From the NCBI RefSeq assembly GCF_024679095.1, contig NC_066544.1, forward strand, positions 4,548,524 through 4,612,523: a stretch of 64,000 bases of DNA, in the 5' to 3' direction. The DNA comes from Eriocheir sinensis. Taxonomy: Eukaryota > Arthropoda > Malacostraca > Decapoda > Varunidae. Below the pieces are notes generated by a model that was not told the origin of the DNA, made no database searches, and saw only the letters and a list, made by a program, of their open reading frames with translations. The position numbers were made by a program, and so were the translations under genes. This document shows, piece by piece, positions 1-10,559 of this stretch; within the stretch, counting starts at the first letter, position 1, and each line of letters starts with the position of its first letter.

Positions 1-180
1 AGGAGGAGGAGGAGGAGGAGGAGGGAAGTTACGGGGGAGCATCCATGTGACACGACTCGTTTAAGAGGAAAGGAGGAAGAAAGAAAGGAGGAAAGGAGGA
101 AAGGAGGAGGAAGGAAGGAAAAGAGAAGAGGTGTTGATAAGGAGTGAAGAGTCGGTAAGAGGAGCAGAGAACAAGGATAT
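1..180. repeat. Purine-rich GGA/GGAAG tract
   Basis: Starts in a clean (AGG)n run (1-24) and degenerates into AGGAAG-type purine DNA. No coding potential is seen. Confidence 0.8.
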
Positions 181-199
181 AGAGGAATAGGAAGTAGTT

Positions 200-890
200 A
201 TCACTTTTAGTTTTTTTTTCCTTTTCATTTCGACTTTACCTTTCCTTTTCTTTCATTTTTTGTGTGTCTAATTTATTGTTGATTTCTCTTTATTTCCCGG
301 TTTCTTTATTTTACTCACTTCCCTTACTTTTTACTTCCTTCCATTGCTCTAATTATCTTTTTTTTTCTTTATTTTATTGTTTTCTTCCCGATAGTTCACT
401 GTAAATGAAGCACTCAAGTTCTTTCTTATCTCTCTTCTCTATTTTTTTCTAATGTTTCCTTCCTTCTGCTTTTTCATGTAATCACAATCCACCTGCTTCC
501 TCTCCCTCTTCCTCTTTCATGTTCTTCATCGCTTTTTCTTGTCCTTTTTTTCTGCTTTTTCCTATCTCATAAACTTTTCATTTTACCTCACTATTTGCCA
601 TTTCATCTTCTTTCACTCTTCTCACTTTTCCTTTTAATTCATTTCTTCTTCCTTCCTCTTATCCTTCAGCTCCACGCCATTCTTTTCAAACTTACTTTCT
701 CTTTTTAATTTTTCTTTTTCTAAGTCATACTTTCCGCATGTCTTCTTTCATTTCCACGTTGTGCCTCCTCTACTCTCTTTCTCTTCTTTGTACCTTTATT
801 ATTGTTCCTTCTACTCCTTCTTTACCTTCTTTCTTCACCCCCACCTTGTCCTTCCTTTATCCTCCTTACTTCCTTCTTTATCCAGAGCTG
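200..890. repeat. Polypyrimidine (T/C-rich) tract
   Basis: About 700 bases of TTTCCTTC-type degenerate pyrimidine sequence with few purines. Any open frame here encodes only Ser/Leu/Phe/Pro and is not protein-like. Confidence 0.75.
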
Positions 891-1330
891 CACCGAGGCG
901 TTACGTTCAGGAAAGCTTCGTGAGTCAACAGTCATTTTATTCACAAAGAGAACCTTGTCGTCGTGAGGCGGCCACCAGGGGGACAGGAAGACAGTGTGGG
1001 AAGACAAACAATCACGACCACGAAGCCAACAAAAGCGTTTCACCCACAATGCAATGTTGCCTCCGCGGCGCCCCATGAGGGAGAGGAAGGGAGGGAGGAG
1101 GGAGGGGGAGGTAAGGTGGTGTAGAGAGGGAGATGAGGAGGATAAGGAGGCGGACCAGTGGTGGGAGGAGAGAGGACAAGACAAGGAAGAAGAGAGGGAG
1201 AGGGTGCTGAATAAATCATAGAAAAAGCTGAGCGTATAAAGGGCGATAAAGGAAAGAAAGGAAGTGTTTTGTGAGTGGAGAAGACACGTGACAGGGAGGA
1301 GAGAAAGAACCGAACATCTTGAAAGTGCAT
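891..1330. other. Short unique island followed by GGA-rich DNA
   Basis: Bases 891-1077 are mixed, non-repetitive sequence with GC-rich patches. From 1078 the sequence becomes GGGAGG-type purine DNA. No gene is recognised. Confidence 0.5.
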
Positions 1331-1740
1331 AGAAGTGAGGTCATATTAACGTGACATTAAAAAATTACACGTTCATAAATAAATGAATAGATGTCATATT
1401 TTAGAATTGAGAAACAAATTAATTTCTTCAATTTTGCAGGACATAAATTGTGTTGGAATCATTATTGAAGAAATTTTTCCGATAAATAAAAAATAAAACA
1501 ATAAATGTCTGGATCATATAGGATACTTAGCGGGACAAGAAAAAAAAATATATTGAATTGGAATCCCAGAATCTAGTATATAAAATGAAATGACATTCAC
1601 GAAATAATTTAAACAAGATCAGAGCAAATAAATGTGAATTAGCTCACCAAATCAATTTAAAACTTTATGCACCAAGATATGTTATCAAAATTCGTGCACT
1701 CACCTGAATATACTTCCTTTAATACTCGCACGTTATCTGT
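1331..1740. other. AT-rich unique block, no gene seen
   Basis: Non-repetitive AT-rich sequence with many stops in all frames. Nothing further can be supported. Confidence 0.6.
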
Positions 1741-1762
1741 CTCCCTTCCCACATGCGCCAAG

Positions 1763-1816
1763 GGAAGAAGAAGAAGAAGAAGAAGAAGAAGAAGAAGAAG
1801 AAGAAGAAGAAGAAGA
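1763..1816 (+). repeat. (GAA)n microsatellite
   Basis: Uninterrupted GAA/AAG triplets, about 18 units. Confidence 0.95.
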
Positions 1817-2087
1817 AAGTGTCTGGCCGAACCGTCCGTCCCGCTAGCCAAGACTGTCCTCATGACCACAACACGAGACGGAGAGAAATGGTTTAATCTC
1901 AAGAGCGGCGCGGGATTCTGCAGCGTCGGCCGTAGCGTCGTGATGGAGGGAAGGACGGAAGGACGGGATGGAGGGAGACGGAAAGAGAAAGTGAAATTGG
2001 AGGAAGGAAACGGACACGGAACGAAGAGAAATGAAGAGTGGAAGATCGAGGAAAATGAAAAAAAATGAAAAGAACGTATCGAAGTGG

Positions 2088-2090
<3 letters not shown>

Positions 2091-2147
<57 letters not shown>
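2091..2147 (+). repeat. (GA)n microsatellite
   Basis: Uninterrupted GA dinucleotide. It is followed by CCT-rich pyrimidine DNA at 2215-2320. Confidence 0.95.
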
Positions 2148-2149
<2 letters not shown>

Positions 2150-2483
2150 CCCACTCTGGTTTCCCTTACAAATATCAAGAACTTACGCTCGATAAGTTCA
2201 GGAAGAAGGTCATTTCCCTTCCTTCCCTTCCTTCCTCCCTCCCTCCCTCCCTCCTTCCCCTCATCCCTCCTTACCCTCATCTCTCCCTCCCTCCCTCTTT
2301 CCTCCCCCTCTCAGCCCATCTGCATATCGAGGTAGCCAGAATACACACACGAACTGTTTGTGTGTGTTTGTTTGTTTGTGTGAATAAAGATAAAGGGGGA
2401 AGGGAGGGAGGAAAGAGAAGGGAGAGAGAAAAAGACGAGAGATGGAGGAATATATAGAACTGCCCTCCCCTCCCTCCCTCCCT

Positions 2484-2484
<1 letters not shown>

Positions 2485-2531
<47 letters not shown>
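2485..2531 (+). repeat. (CA)n microsatellite
   Basis: Uninterrupted CA repeat of about 23 units, preceded by a CCCT-rich stretch. Confidence 0.95.
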
Positions 2532-2534
<3 letters not shown>

Positions 2535-2594
2535 CCAACACTCTCCTCCTCTTCCCTCAGATTCGCTTACTCTCCTTTTATACCACCCAGAGAG

Positions 2595-2930
2595 AAACAG
2601 GAGGAGGAGGAGGAGGAGGAGAAGGACGAGGAGGACGAGAAGGAGAACGAGGATGAATGTGAGGAAGGAAAGGAGAAGAAAGAAGAAGAAGAAGAAGAAG
2701 AAGAAGAAGAAGAAGAAGAAGAAGAAGAAAAGGAGAAGTAGAAGAAGAAGCAGATGAGAAGGATGATGATGACGATGATGAAGAGAGGGAGAGGAAAATG
2801 GGAACAAAATAAAAAGACAGAAAAAAACGAGAGAAAAATCAAAAGTAAAATAAGAAGAGAAGAATAGGAAGAGAAAGAAGGAGAAAAAATAGTGTGATGA
2901 TGTGAAGCATGAGAAGCAGGAGGAGACATG
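2595..2930 (+). repeat. Compound GGA/GAA purine tract
   Basis: (GGA)n at 2599-2632 and (GAA)n at 2681-2729, grading into A-rich purine sequence. No coding signal. Confidence 0.85.
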
Positions 2931-3052
2931 ATACAGCCCCTCCCACACATCCTCCTCCTCCTCCTCCTCCAGCCCCAGATGACCGCGCCGGAAGTCTCCT
3001 GGAAGCTGGGACTCGAGGCTTTCAGTCCAGCCTCAGCATCGGCCTTGGCTAA

Positions 3053-3480
3053 TGGTGCGTGGAGGGGTGGGGGTGGGGGAGGGGCAGAGGGGGGGTCAGC
3101 AGGCTTTGTTTTGGGCGCTTGGAGGACGACGCAGGTGGTTCCGGAGGGCGTGGGAGGTCGTTACAGGAAGGGACAGGGAGGTGGAGGAGGTGAAAGGAGG
3201 AAGGGAGATGGAGGAGTTGGGTGGAGGGAGGGAGATGGAGGGGGTTGGGAAAGAGGTGGAGGAGGGGAATGGAGTGAAGGAAGTGTTGGTGGTGGGTGAA
3301 GTAAGGGAGGTGGAGTAGGTGGTAAGGAGGGACAGGAAAGTGGTGGTGGTGGTGGAGGAAGGGAAGTAGAGGAGATAGGTGGAAGGAGGAAATAGGAGTT
3401 GGATGGAGAGATGGAGGAGGGGGTGGAGGAGGAGGAGGTGGTTGGAGTGAGTCAGTGAGTGAGGGAGGGAGGGATTAATG
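3053..3480 (+). repeat. G-rich GGA/GGT degenerate minisatellite
   Basis: Degenerate units of the type GGAGGTGGAGGAGG, almost all G, A and T on the plus strand. Many runs of three or more G give G-quadruplex potential. Gly-rich open frames here are artefacts. Confidence 0.75.
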
Positions 3481-3539
3481 TTATTCTGGAAAAAAAAAAA
3501 ATAGGAGAGGGGGTGAAAGCGATGGTGATAGAATTCCCT

Positions 3540-3810
3540 TCCTCTTATTTCGCCTATTGTTCTATTTCCTCCTATCCCGCCTCGTCTTCCTCCATATCTT
3601 CCTCCTCCTCCTGCTCCTCCTCCTCATCTTTCTCCTCCTCCTCTTCTTTCTCCTCCTTTACGTGTCGAAATTTCGTTATTAAAATGTTCGTGGTCGTAAT
3701 TAATCCCGCGGAGGATAAGCTTGGTGGTGTTCCTTTTCCCTCACCTCCTTGGCTAGTGATGTTCCCTCTCCCCCCGTGTCCCCCCATTTTTTTTTGTTAA
3801 GGGTATAGTA
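3540..3810. other. CTC-rich pyrimidine stretch and short unique segment
   Basis: 3540-3660 is CTCCTCCTC-like. 3661-3810 is short unique DNA ending in C and T runs. No gene is recognised. Confidence 0.6.
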
Positions 3811-3812
3811 AA

Positions 3813-4073
3813 GAGAAGAAGAAGAAGAAGAAGAAGAAGAAGAAGACGAAGAAGAAGATGTAGAAGAAGACGAAGACGAAAACGAATACGAAGAAGAAGA
3901 CGAAGACGAAGAAGAAGACGAAGAAGAAGAAGAAGAAGAAGAAGAAGAAGAAGAAGAAGAAGAAGAAGAAGAAGAAGAAGAAGAAGAAGAAGAAGAAGAA
4001 GAAGAAGAAGAAGAAGAAGAAGAAGAAGAAGAAGAAGAAGAAGAAGAAGAAGGAGAAGAAGAAGAAGAAGACG
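3813..4073 (+). repeat. (GAA)n microsatellite, ~260 bp
   Basis: Nearly pure AAG/GAA triplets with scattered GAC variants near the start. One of the longest triplet arrays in the window. Confidence 0.95.
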
Positions 4074-4299
4074 AGGAAAAAGCAGAAGAAGGAATAAAAT
4101 AATAAAAAAGAAAGGAAAATGACGAAAAAACGATAAAGAAGAAGAAAAAGAAATCAAAGAAAAGAAAAAGTTGAAAAAGTAAGAAAAGGAAGTGGATTAG
4201 TAGAGAAGGCACAGGTGGGGGGAGAGGAAGGGGAAGAAGGAAAGACCATAGAGGTATATCGTTGTTTGGTGTATATATATATGGCAATTTTTCTGATCC

Positions 4300-4980
4300 T
4301 TCACTCCTTCCTCTCGTCCCCCCCCCCCCCCCTTTCCCCTTCATTCTGGCATGGCTTCAACACATCCACGGCATTGCTTTCCTGGTTACTGCTTTTTTTT
4401 TACCTTTTTCATTATCGTTTTAAAGTATCACACACTCATCTTCTTCTTCTGGTTTTGTCGCTGGGTATGTTTATAGTGGTAAGGATAAACATGTTCTCCA
4501 TTTATATGGATGAAGTAAGGTAAATCATGAAACCTTTTTTTTTTTTTAATATCCATCATTACTACAAAATTCTCCACTACTCTTCTTTTGATTGATTTAT
4601 TATTGTAGGTATGTAAATGTTTTATTGTAAGTATTCTAGGTGTAAAAAAAGACATGAATTCCTGTAGTCATTTAAGTAGAGAATGAAAAATAACTTGGAA
4701 ATTCACAATTCAGCAACCTTTCCAAAAACGTTCAATTGAAAAAGGACATAAGAGACTTTGTGCTGTACCGAACACACAGTTACGTTTAAAAGTAAAGTTG
4801 GGTGCATACGCTATCGCTGCGCGTGGTTGCGGTGCTCATCTCCGTCACATTAGTTGAAGAGGCCGGTGAAAGTGACCTCAATTTACACTACAAGAGACGT
4901 CGGTTGTAAAAGTCCGAGTTTTTCCTCCAGCCCGATGCTTTGCGGAGGGTGTTTTACGCGGCGCTTTTTGTGGGGCAGAC
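4300..4980. other. AT-rich unique DNA, no gene seen
   Basis: Begins at a C homopolymer near 4319-4332. The rest is non-repetitive AT-rich DNA with no extended reading frame of protein-like composition. Confidence 0.55.
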
Positions 4981-4984
4981 GCGC

Positions 4985-5055
4985 CGACAGACAGACGGAC
5001 GGACAGACAGACAGGCCGACAGACAGAAGCAAGCACAGTAGACAGACAGCCAGAG
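4985..5055 (+). repeat. Degenerate (GACA)n tetranucleotide
   Basis: CAGACAGACGGACAGACAG-type tetranucleotides with point variants. Confidence 0.85.
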
Positions 5056-5084
5056 GTGGAAATAGGCGTTTTGGATTTTAGTTG

Positions 5085-5454
5085 CATTTTTTCTTTTTTT
5101 TTCACTTTTTCATCGTTTTTGTCATGTGTTTTGGACGTGTTTCTCACCTTGCTTACCTGCCCGGCGTGCTGATGGAGTGTTATGTCTGTGTTTTTATTTT
5201 ATTTTGTGTGTGTGTGTGATATTTACTTACATTTTTATTTTCTAGTTCACGGATCAAGCTTCCATGAAAAACTAAAAAATATTAAGAAGGTTAACCCATT
5301 TTCTCTCGTCACATTTCACAAGAGAAGATGGATGATTGGTGTTGCATTATGTGGAAGGAATCGATAGAAATGAATAAGTCTTGGGGTGAAATGGCGATGG
5401 TGGGATAAGTACACATGTAGAGTAAAATGGGAGTCAGGAGAAATATGGAGTGTT
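5085..5454. other. Unique AT-rich DNA, no gene seen
   Basis: Mixed sequence with a short GT stretch at 5205-5218. No motif is recognised. Confidence 0.5.
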
Positions 5455-5880
5455 TTTGTTGGGAGAGGAGAGTGGAGTGGGGTGAGTGGATTGAGGAAGA
5501 TATAGTAGGTAGGTTGCAGTGGATGGGGAGGATGTGTGGACTGCAGAAGGTATATATTGTGGGAAGGATAGGTGAGGTGCTTGGGTGCTGTGGTCGAGAG
5601 GGAGAGGGGAGTGGAGTGGGCTGAGTGGATTGAGGAAGATATAGTGGGTAGGTTGCAGTGGATGGGGAGGATGTGTGGGCTGCAGAAGGTACATATAGTG
5701 GGAAGGATAGGTGAGGTGTGTAGGTGCGGAGGTCTAGAGGGAGAAGGGAGTGGAGTGGGGTGAGTGGACTGAGGAAGATATAGTGGGTAGGTTGCAGTGG
5801 ATGGGGAGGATGTGAGGGCTGCAGAAGGTATATATAGTGGGAAGGATAGGGGAGGTGCGTGGGTGCGGGGGTCGAGGCCA
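5455..5880 (+). repeat. 139-bp minisatellite, about three units
   Basis: The landmark TTGAGGAAGATATAGT recurs at 5491, 5630 and 5769 (CTGAGG in the last), an exact 139-base spacing. Units differ by scattered substitutions. A second landmark, GGTTGCAGTGGATGGGGAGG, recurs in each unit. The array stops near 5880 at a GC-richer unique segment. Confidence 0.93.
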
Positions 5881-6026
5881 GCGTTGACTCCCGTTCCGCG
5901 TGTATAGTCTGTCAGCGCCGAGGGAAGCCGGTCCGGACGAGGCATGGATCCGCTGGGAGTTCCGGAGCCGGCGCTGAGGTGTTCTGGAGGGCGAGGTATC
6001 TTATTGGGGGCTGTTACGATCTGGCT

Positions 6027-6027
<1 letters not shown>

Positions 6028-6058
<31 letters not shown>
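6028..6058 (+). repeat. (CA)n microsatellite
   Basis: Clean CA dinucleotide run. Confidence 0.95.
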
Positions 6059-6059
<1 letters not shown>

Positions 6060-6373
6060 TCTGGTCCATCTACATACACACATGCATAGATATACCTAAC
6101 AGGCCTAAAAAACGAAAAACCAAAACCAAAAAGATAAATGACTCCGAAAAGCAAATGATAGACGAACTAACAACCAGGTCTCCTCAGTGCTTTTTTCTTT
6201 TCTTTTCACTAATTAATTTCCTCATTCAGATTCAAACGTTCGGGCAATAACTCCCGAAAGCAAAGGTTGATTTTTGGCGCTGGTTTTCGTGCCATTACCG
6301 GACGAAAAAAAAAGTGTAGTACCGTTAATCCGCGTGTGATTGGAGCAACTCTAGAACATTTAGCGTTAGTCCG

Positions 6374-6377
<4 letters not shown>
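6060..6377. other. Unique segment between CA and GA repeats
   Basis: Non-repetitive sequence with no recognisable gene or element. Confidence 0.5.

Positions 6378-6422
<45 letters not shown>
6378..6422 (+). repeat. (GA)n microsatellite
   Basis: Clean GA dinucleotide run. Confidence 0.95.
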
Positions 6423-6425
<3 letters not shown>

Positions 6426-7000
6426 ATAGTGAAATCTTTGAAATCTACAAGCCTTATCTGATGTTTATTCTGTTGACGTTGTGGTGATGCTGGTGATGTC
6501 GAACGGTATAGTGGTGATGTTTAGTGTGTTCACAGTGATGGCAAATTTTTCAGAAAGGCGTAAGGTTGCGAAAGATAAATAGGAAAAGCTAACAAATATA
6601 AATGAGAATCAATAAACAACTGTGACCCAAAATGTAGAACTGAATATTAATTTGTATGATGTGATATTTTAAGACCAATGGGAACTCGAATTAGAATAAG
6701 ACCCGTTTAGTGTATTGCAGGAAGTATGCTGGTAATTGTAAGATTTTAAAAGCATATGTTGAATAAAAAAAAAAAAAGATAACTGCTCCAAATTTTGTAT
6801 AGTGGATAAAAGTATTACACCACGAAAACAAATAAGTGAGTCCAGGAAACAAAACTTATTACACTGAAACTCGAGAAAAAAGTGCATATTAACCCCAAAA
6901 TTACGATCCTTCCCAAACACCAAAGGAAGGCCAAAAATCATCACACCAGCTGAGAGAAGGAGAGAAGAAAAAATGAAGAGGCGCGTAGGAAGGAGAAACA
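6423..7000. other. AT-rich unique DNA, no gene seen
   Basis: Non-repetitive AT-rich sequence containing a short TGGTGATG-type degenerate stretch near 6478-6545 and A runs. No protein-like frame. Confidence 0.5.
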
Positions 7001-7054
7001 GACATAAACTATAGAAAAACGAAGGCATTATGAAAAAGGAGGAGTAGGGAAACA

Positions 7055-7130
7055 AGGGGAAAACAAGTGGGATGCGAACCGGCGGCCCATCAACGACCTC
7101 ATCACCTCTCCGGCCTCACCTGTAGCTCAT
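7055..7130 (-). repeat. Possible tRNA-derived SINE remnant (B-box only)
   Basis: On the minus strand, GGTTCGCATCCC (around 7073-7084) resembles a polymerase III B box and lies at the end of a GC-rich stretch. I could not find a convincing A box or cloverleaf, so this is a weak call and not a tRNA gene. Confidence 0.18.
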
Positions 7131-7321
7131 CCACCTTACTAATTAGACCTGCAATACAATCACCCCCAAACACCTTCTTGCCGCCCCCCTGCTGATCCCC
7201 ATTATCGGAGGCAGATACAACGCTCCCCCCCTCGCCCCCTCTATTCCCCCTCTTCCCCTCTCTCTTTTTTTTCCTCCGTTCTCTCCTCTCAAATTTTCCT
7301 CCAGGTGCTCCAAAACTCAAG

Positions 7322-7364
<43 letters not shown>
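7322..7364 (+). repeat. (CA)n microsatellite, left flank of unique block
   Basis: Clean CA dinucleotide run of about 21 units. Confidence 0.95.
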
Positions 7365-7368
<4 letters not shown>

Positions 7369-7514
7369 GGCAAGGAGTTGTGACCTCGTTGTCGCGGTGT
7401 GTTGTGTGTGAGTGGTCTCAGTCCTACCCAAAGATCGGTACTACGAGCTCTGTGCTCTTCCGTAGGGGAACGGCTGGCTGTCTCGAGAGAGACCCGCAGC
7501 AGACCAAGAGGTGA

Positions 7515-7515
<1 letters not shown>
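7365..7515. mobile_element. Possible short interspersed repeat between CA arrays
   Basis: A compact non-repetitive block of about 150 bases is bounded on both sides by long CA arrays. It contains GTGGTCTCAGTCCTACCC and CTTCCGTAGGGGAACGGCTG. The layout suggests a short interspersed element with a CA-type tail, or one inserted into a CA array. It resembles crustacean repeat sequence I have seen, but that is memory and not a search. Confidence 0.35.

Positions 7516-7607
<92 letters not shown>
7516..7607 (+). repeat. (CA)n microsatellite, ~92 bp
   Basis: Nearly pure CA with one AAA interruption near its end. Confidence 0.95.
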
Positions 7608-7609
<2 letters not shown>

Positions 7610-7756
7610 CTGTATTATATAGTGGCGAGGTTTCTGCACACCTGTCTCATCGCCAACATGTGTAAAGGATCAGGAGGTCATTTATACCTGTCAGCTTTAC
7701 CAGTCCGGAGCATGTATCATCCTGCCATTCTACATTTTGCTTAAAGACTCACTCAG

Positions 7757-7757
<1 letters not shown>

Positions 7758-7808
<51 letters not shown>
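7758..7808 (+). repeat. (CA)n microsatellite
   Basis: Third CA array in under 500 bases. It follows a 150-base unique spacer (7608-7757). Confidence 0.95.
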
Positions 7809-7809
<1 letters not shown>

Positions 7810-7810
<1 letters not shown>

Positions 7811-8640
7811 TAAAAGAGTTAGATTTAAAGGTATGTTGTATTAAAGTTAAAAAAAGCGTCCATTATTTTTTTTATTTTTTATTCATCAGTGAGAGAACTT
7901 AGACAATCTTTTTTTACCACCTCTGACGTCCACGAAAATCAGCAGGTTAAATTTTCATCTCGAGTTTTAAGGAAAAGAAAGAAACCTAAAAAATACAAGT
8001 TATTATGCTTTGTAACAACGTGGAGTGAATACGTAAATAAGGAAAAATATATGTGCATGAGGGAATAAGCAAACGAGTGCATCAATAAGTTAGTAAGTAA
8101 ATATGACGCTGGCAGTAATGAAGACACTAACGGGGCGGACATAAATCACGCACACAAACAGGCTAAATAAATCCATCGGCGGCGGCCATACAGATACATC
8201 TCCCGAGCCGAGGCCGCGGGAGGCTGGGAGATGCGCGCCCGACCTCCACCCGCCCTCCGATGACCCCCAGCGGCTCCCCCTCATCTCCGCCACACCTCCA
8301 TCACCTCCACCAGACACTCCACCAATACACGCTGCGCGGGGAGCCTCGACCCCCTACTATTGCGCCCCCCCGCCACGCGCCGATATCCATCAAAAACGCC
8401 CCCCCTTCCCCTCTCTCCCCCTGCCTTTCCTCTTTCCCCTTTTTTTCCTGCCCCCTCAAGACGCCCCTCAACTGGACATAATTACCAGGCAGAAGGCCGT
8501 GAGGGGGCGCTTAAGTTTAGCATACCCCTCAAACGCCCCCTTTAGACCCCCTTCAAACGCCCCCACCTCTTAGAACAAACGTGTTGAATTTAATGTAAAA
8601 TGGAAAGTTGTGATAAATGGAGGTGCTTGGACTTTTTTTC
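7810..8640. other. AT-rich then GC/C-rich unique DNA
   Basis: 7810-8165 is AT-rich. 8166-8580 switches to GC-rich, C-run sequence with many CCCCC motifs (for example 8366-8420). No gene is recognised. C-rich frames here lack protein-like content. Confidence 0.5.
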
Positions 8641-8860
8641 CTCTCTCTCTCTTTCGTGCGTGTGGATGTACGTATCTCTATATCTACATACTTCATCTTT
8701 TCTCTCCCTTGTATCCCTTTTTTCTCTCCATCTCCCCCTCATTCCCTCCCTCAGTAAGTCTCTTTTCGTTCGCTTTCCTCCTCTCCCCCCTCCCACCACC
8801 CCTCCCTGTCCTCCTTCCCTGCGTCCGTCCTTTCCCTCATCCGTACCGTCAACAAATATG
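8640..8860. repeat. Polypyrimidine tract
   Basis: CTCTCCCTTT-type degenerate pyrimidine DNA. Confidence 0.7.
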
Positions 8861-8869
8861 GAGATGTTA

Positions 8870-9520
8870 TGAAAATGTGTAAGCCAAGAATGGGAGGCAA
8901 AATATGGCGGACATAAAATCGGTCGAGATGGTCATTTTTACTTGACTGACGCACTGGAGCTCGGTGTCGGGGCTGCCATCACTCCCCTGGGGCTGGAGGA
9001 GGCGGGAAGACGGCGGTGGTGTGAGGCGGGAAGACGTTGAGGGGAGTGTGAGTCGTGAAGTCATTTGGGTATATAGAGGTAACGGTATCTGGAATATGGT
9101 AACTTGAAGGATCTGGCTGAACGAAAGAATGTAATAGGCAGAAACGGAAAAACGAACAGGCCGAGGAGAGGAAAACAAGAGGATGGACTTGATAGGAAAC
9201 GAAATAGCTGGAAAAGAATGGAAAGTTAGTGAGATAAAAAAAAAACCAGCAGGGAAAGGATGAAAAGTTATAGTAAGATGAAAACATGATGGTTTCGGCT
9301 CACTCTGTAAATCACTTCGCATATGTTCAAGCAACGATAAGAAAAAGTTGATCATTCAGTTACTCAAAAATATTTTCTATATATACAACGTTTTATTTTA
9401 TCACGTGGAAGAACTTTTCGTATTTTTTTCTCTCTTAAAACAAATGACGTTCAAAAAGTGAATCGGTCTGGACAGGCGGAGAAAAGAAAAGAGTCCGGGA
9501 AGGGAGAGAGAGGGACCTAA
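8870..9520. other. Unique DNA, no gene seen
   Basis: Mixed sequence with no repeats and no recognised motif. Confidence 0.5.
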
Positions 9521-9522
9521 AG

Positions 9523-9612
9523 AGAGGGGCGTATCGGGAGAGAGGGGCGTATCGGGAGAGAGGGGCCTACAGGGAGAGAAGGACCTACAGGGAGAGAGGG
9601 GCCTACAGGGAA
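9523..9612 (+). repeat. 18-bp minisatellite, about five units
   Basis: Units of GAGAGAGGGGCGTATCGG, with variants ending CCTACAGG, repeat head to tail every 18 bases. Confidence 0.9.
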
Positions 9613-9639
9613 CGAGGGAGGTCAAGGAAGAAGAAAGGA

Positions 9640-9994
9640 AGCGAAGGAGACAGAAGGGAGTGAGCGGGAGGGGGAGGGCGAGATGGAATAACTAGAAATA
9701 GCACACGTTTTTGTTCCGAAATCCGCAGTGACAACCGGCCGGGAACACAAAACCTTCCCGCAAGCCTTAAAGTGGACTCGAGGCGGCTGGCGGCGGTTCA
9801 GAGCCTCGCTTATACGGGACCCAACACTCCATCTGTCTTGGGAGGGGAATTCGAATCTCTATTGAGCGATTCAGTTTTGTTCTTTGACTCAACATTTTTT
9901 ATACTCACTCCCCCTTCACGCGGAGTTTGTAAGGAAAGGAAAGGAAGGTCACTGAGGTTGGAGGCGAGAATGCATCATATTTAGACCACACGAG
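9640..9994. other. Unique DNA, no gene seen
   Basis: Non-repetitive mixed sequence with no supported feature. Confidence 0.5.
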
Positions 9995-10076
9995 TTGATA
10001 GTGGCAGTAGTAGTTGTTGTAGTAGTAGTAGTAGTTGTTGTAGTAGTAGTAGTAGTAGTAGTAGCAGTAGTGGTAA

Positions 10077-10112
<36 letters not shown>
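9995..10112 (+). repeat. (TAG)n/(GTA)n microsatellite
   Basis: TAG triplets with TTG, GCA and TGG variants, about 115 bases. Directly abuts the retroelement tail at 10113. Confidence 0.95.
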
Positions 10113-10348
10113 CGGCAAACCATCGTCGAGTGGTGGAAGTTACCCACATGCTGCCCAGATCTTCAATCAGCCCTAACTTCAGCGACTTCGGTAAAGTGGA
10201 GCACCGGGGGCAGCATGGGGCAAGCAAGAGTCATACATCACGGCAGCCACTATAAATAAAATTCGCCTGCGGCACTAACGGGCTGGGGTCGTCGAAGAGA
10301 CCCCTCAAGAAGGTCTACCGGGGTTACGGGCAGCACCTAAAAAAAAAA
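10113..10348 (+). mobile_element. Retroelement 3' tail with poly(A), inside TAG array (family member B)
   Basis: A 236-base unique block ends in a 10-base A run at 10339-10348 and is flanked by TAG-type triplets on both sides. Its last ~100 bases align by eye with the reverse complements of 44800-44924 and 56571-56692. Shared landmarks, in order, are GCCACT followed by an A/T stretch, GCCTGCG, ACGGGCT, a CC-rich segment, AAGA, ACCGG, then A-run. AATAAA occurs at 10254-10259. Copies at three places with a common 3' end and variable 5' extent are typical of 5'-truncated LINE or SINE insertions. The parent clade is unknown. Confidence 0.7.
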
Positions 10349-10349
10349 T

Positions 10350-10465
10350 GCAGTAGCAGTAAGAGGTGGAGGTGGAGGAGGAGGAGGAGGAGTAGCAGTT
10401 GAAGTAGTAGTAGTAATAATAGTAGTAGCAGTAGTAAAGTGGCAGCAGTAGTAGTGGTAGTTCTA
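10350..10465 (+). repeat. GGA/TAG/CAG compound triplets
   Basis: Triplet array resuming after the retroelement tail: GGA, then TAG and CAG variants. It is the distal half of the interrupted array. Confidence 0.85.
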
Positions 10466-10559
10466 GTTGATGTTTTTGTTACTCTTTAAGTAGTTTAAGC
10501 TCAACTTTATCACGTAAATATAAACCTCCTTTGGGTACGAGTAGAAAACAGTCCTTTAA

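Noticed and set aside
3700..4344. Long open frames of Ser, Leu, Arg, Glu or Lys runs through (GAA)n, (CT)n, (TAG)n and similar arrays across the window
   Set aside because: The peptides are direct translations of microsatellites. They have no start context, no domains and mirror frames on the opposite strand.
7055..7130. tRNA gene on the minus strand
   Set aside because: Only a B-box-like word is present. No cloverleaf or acceptor stem can be drawn.
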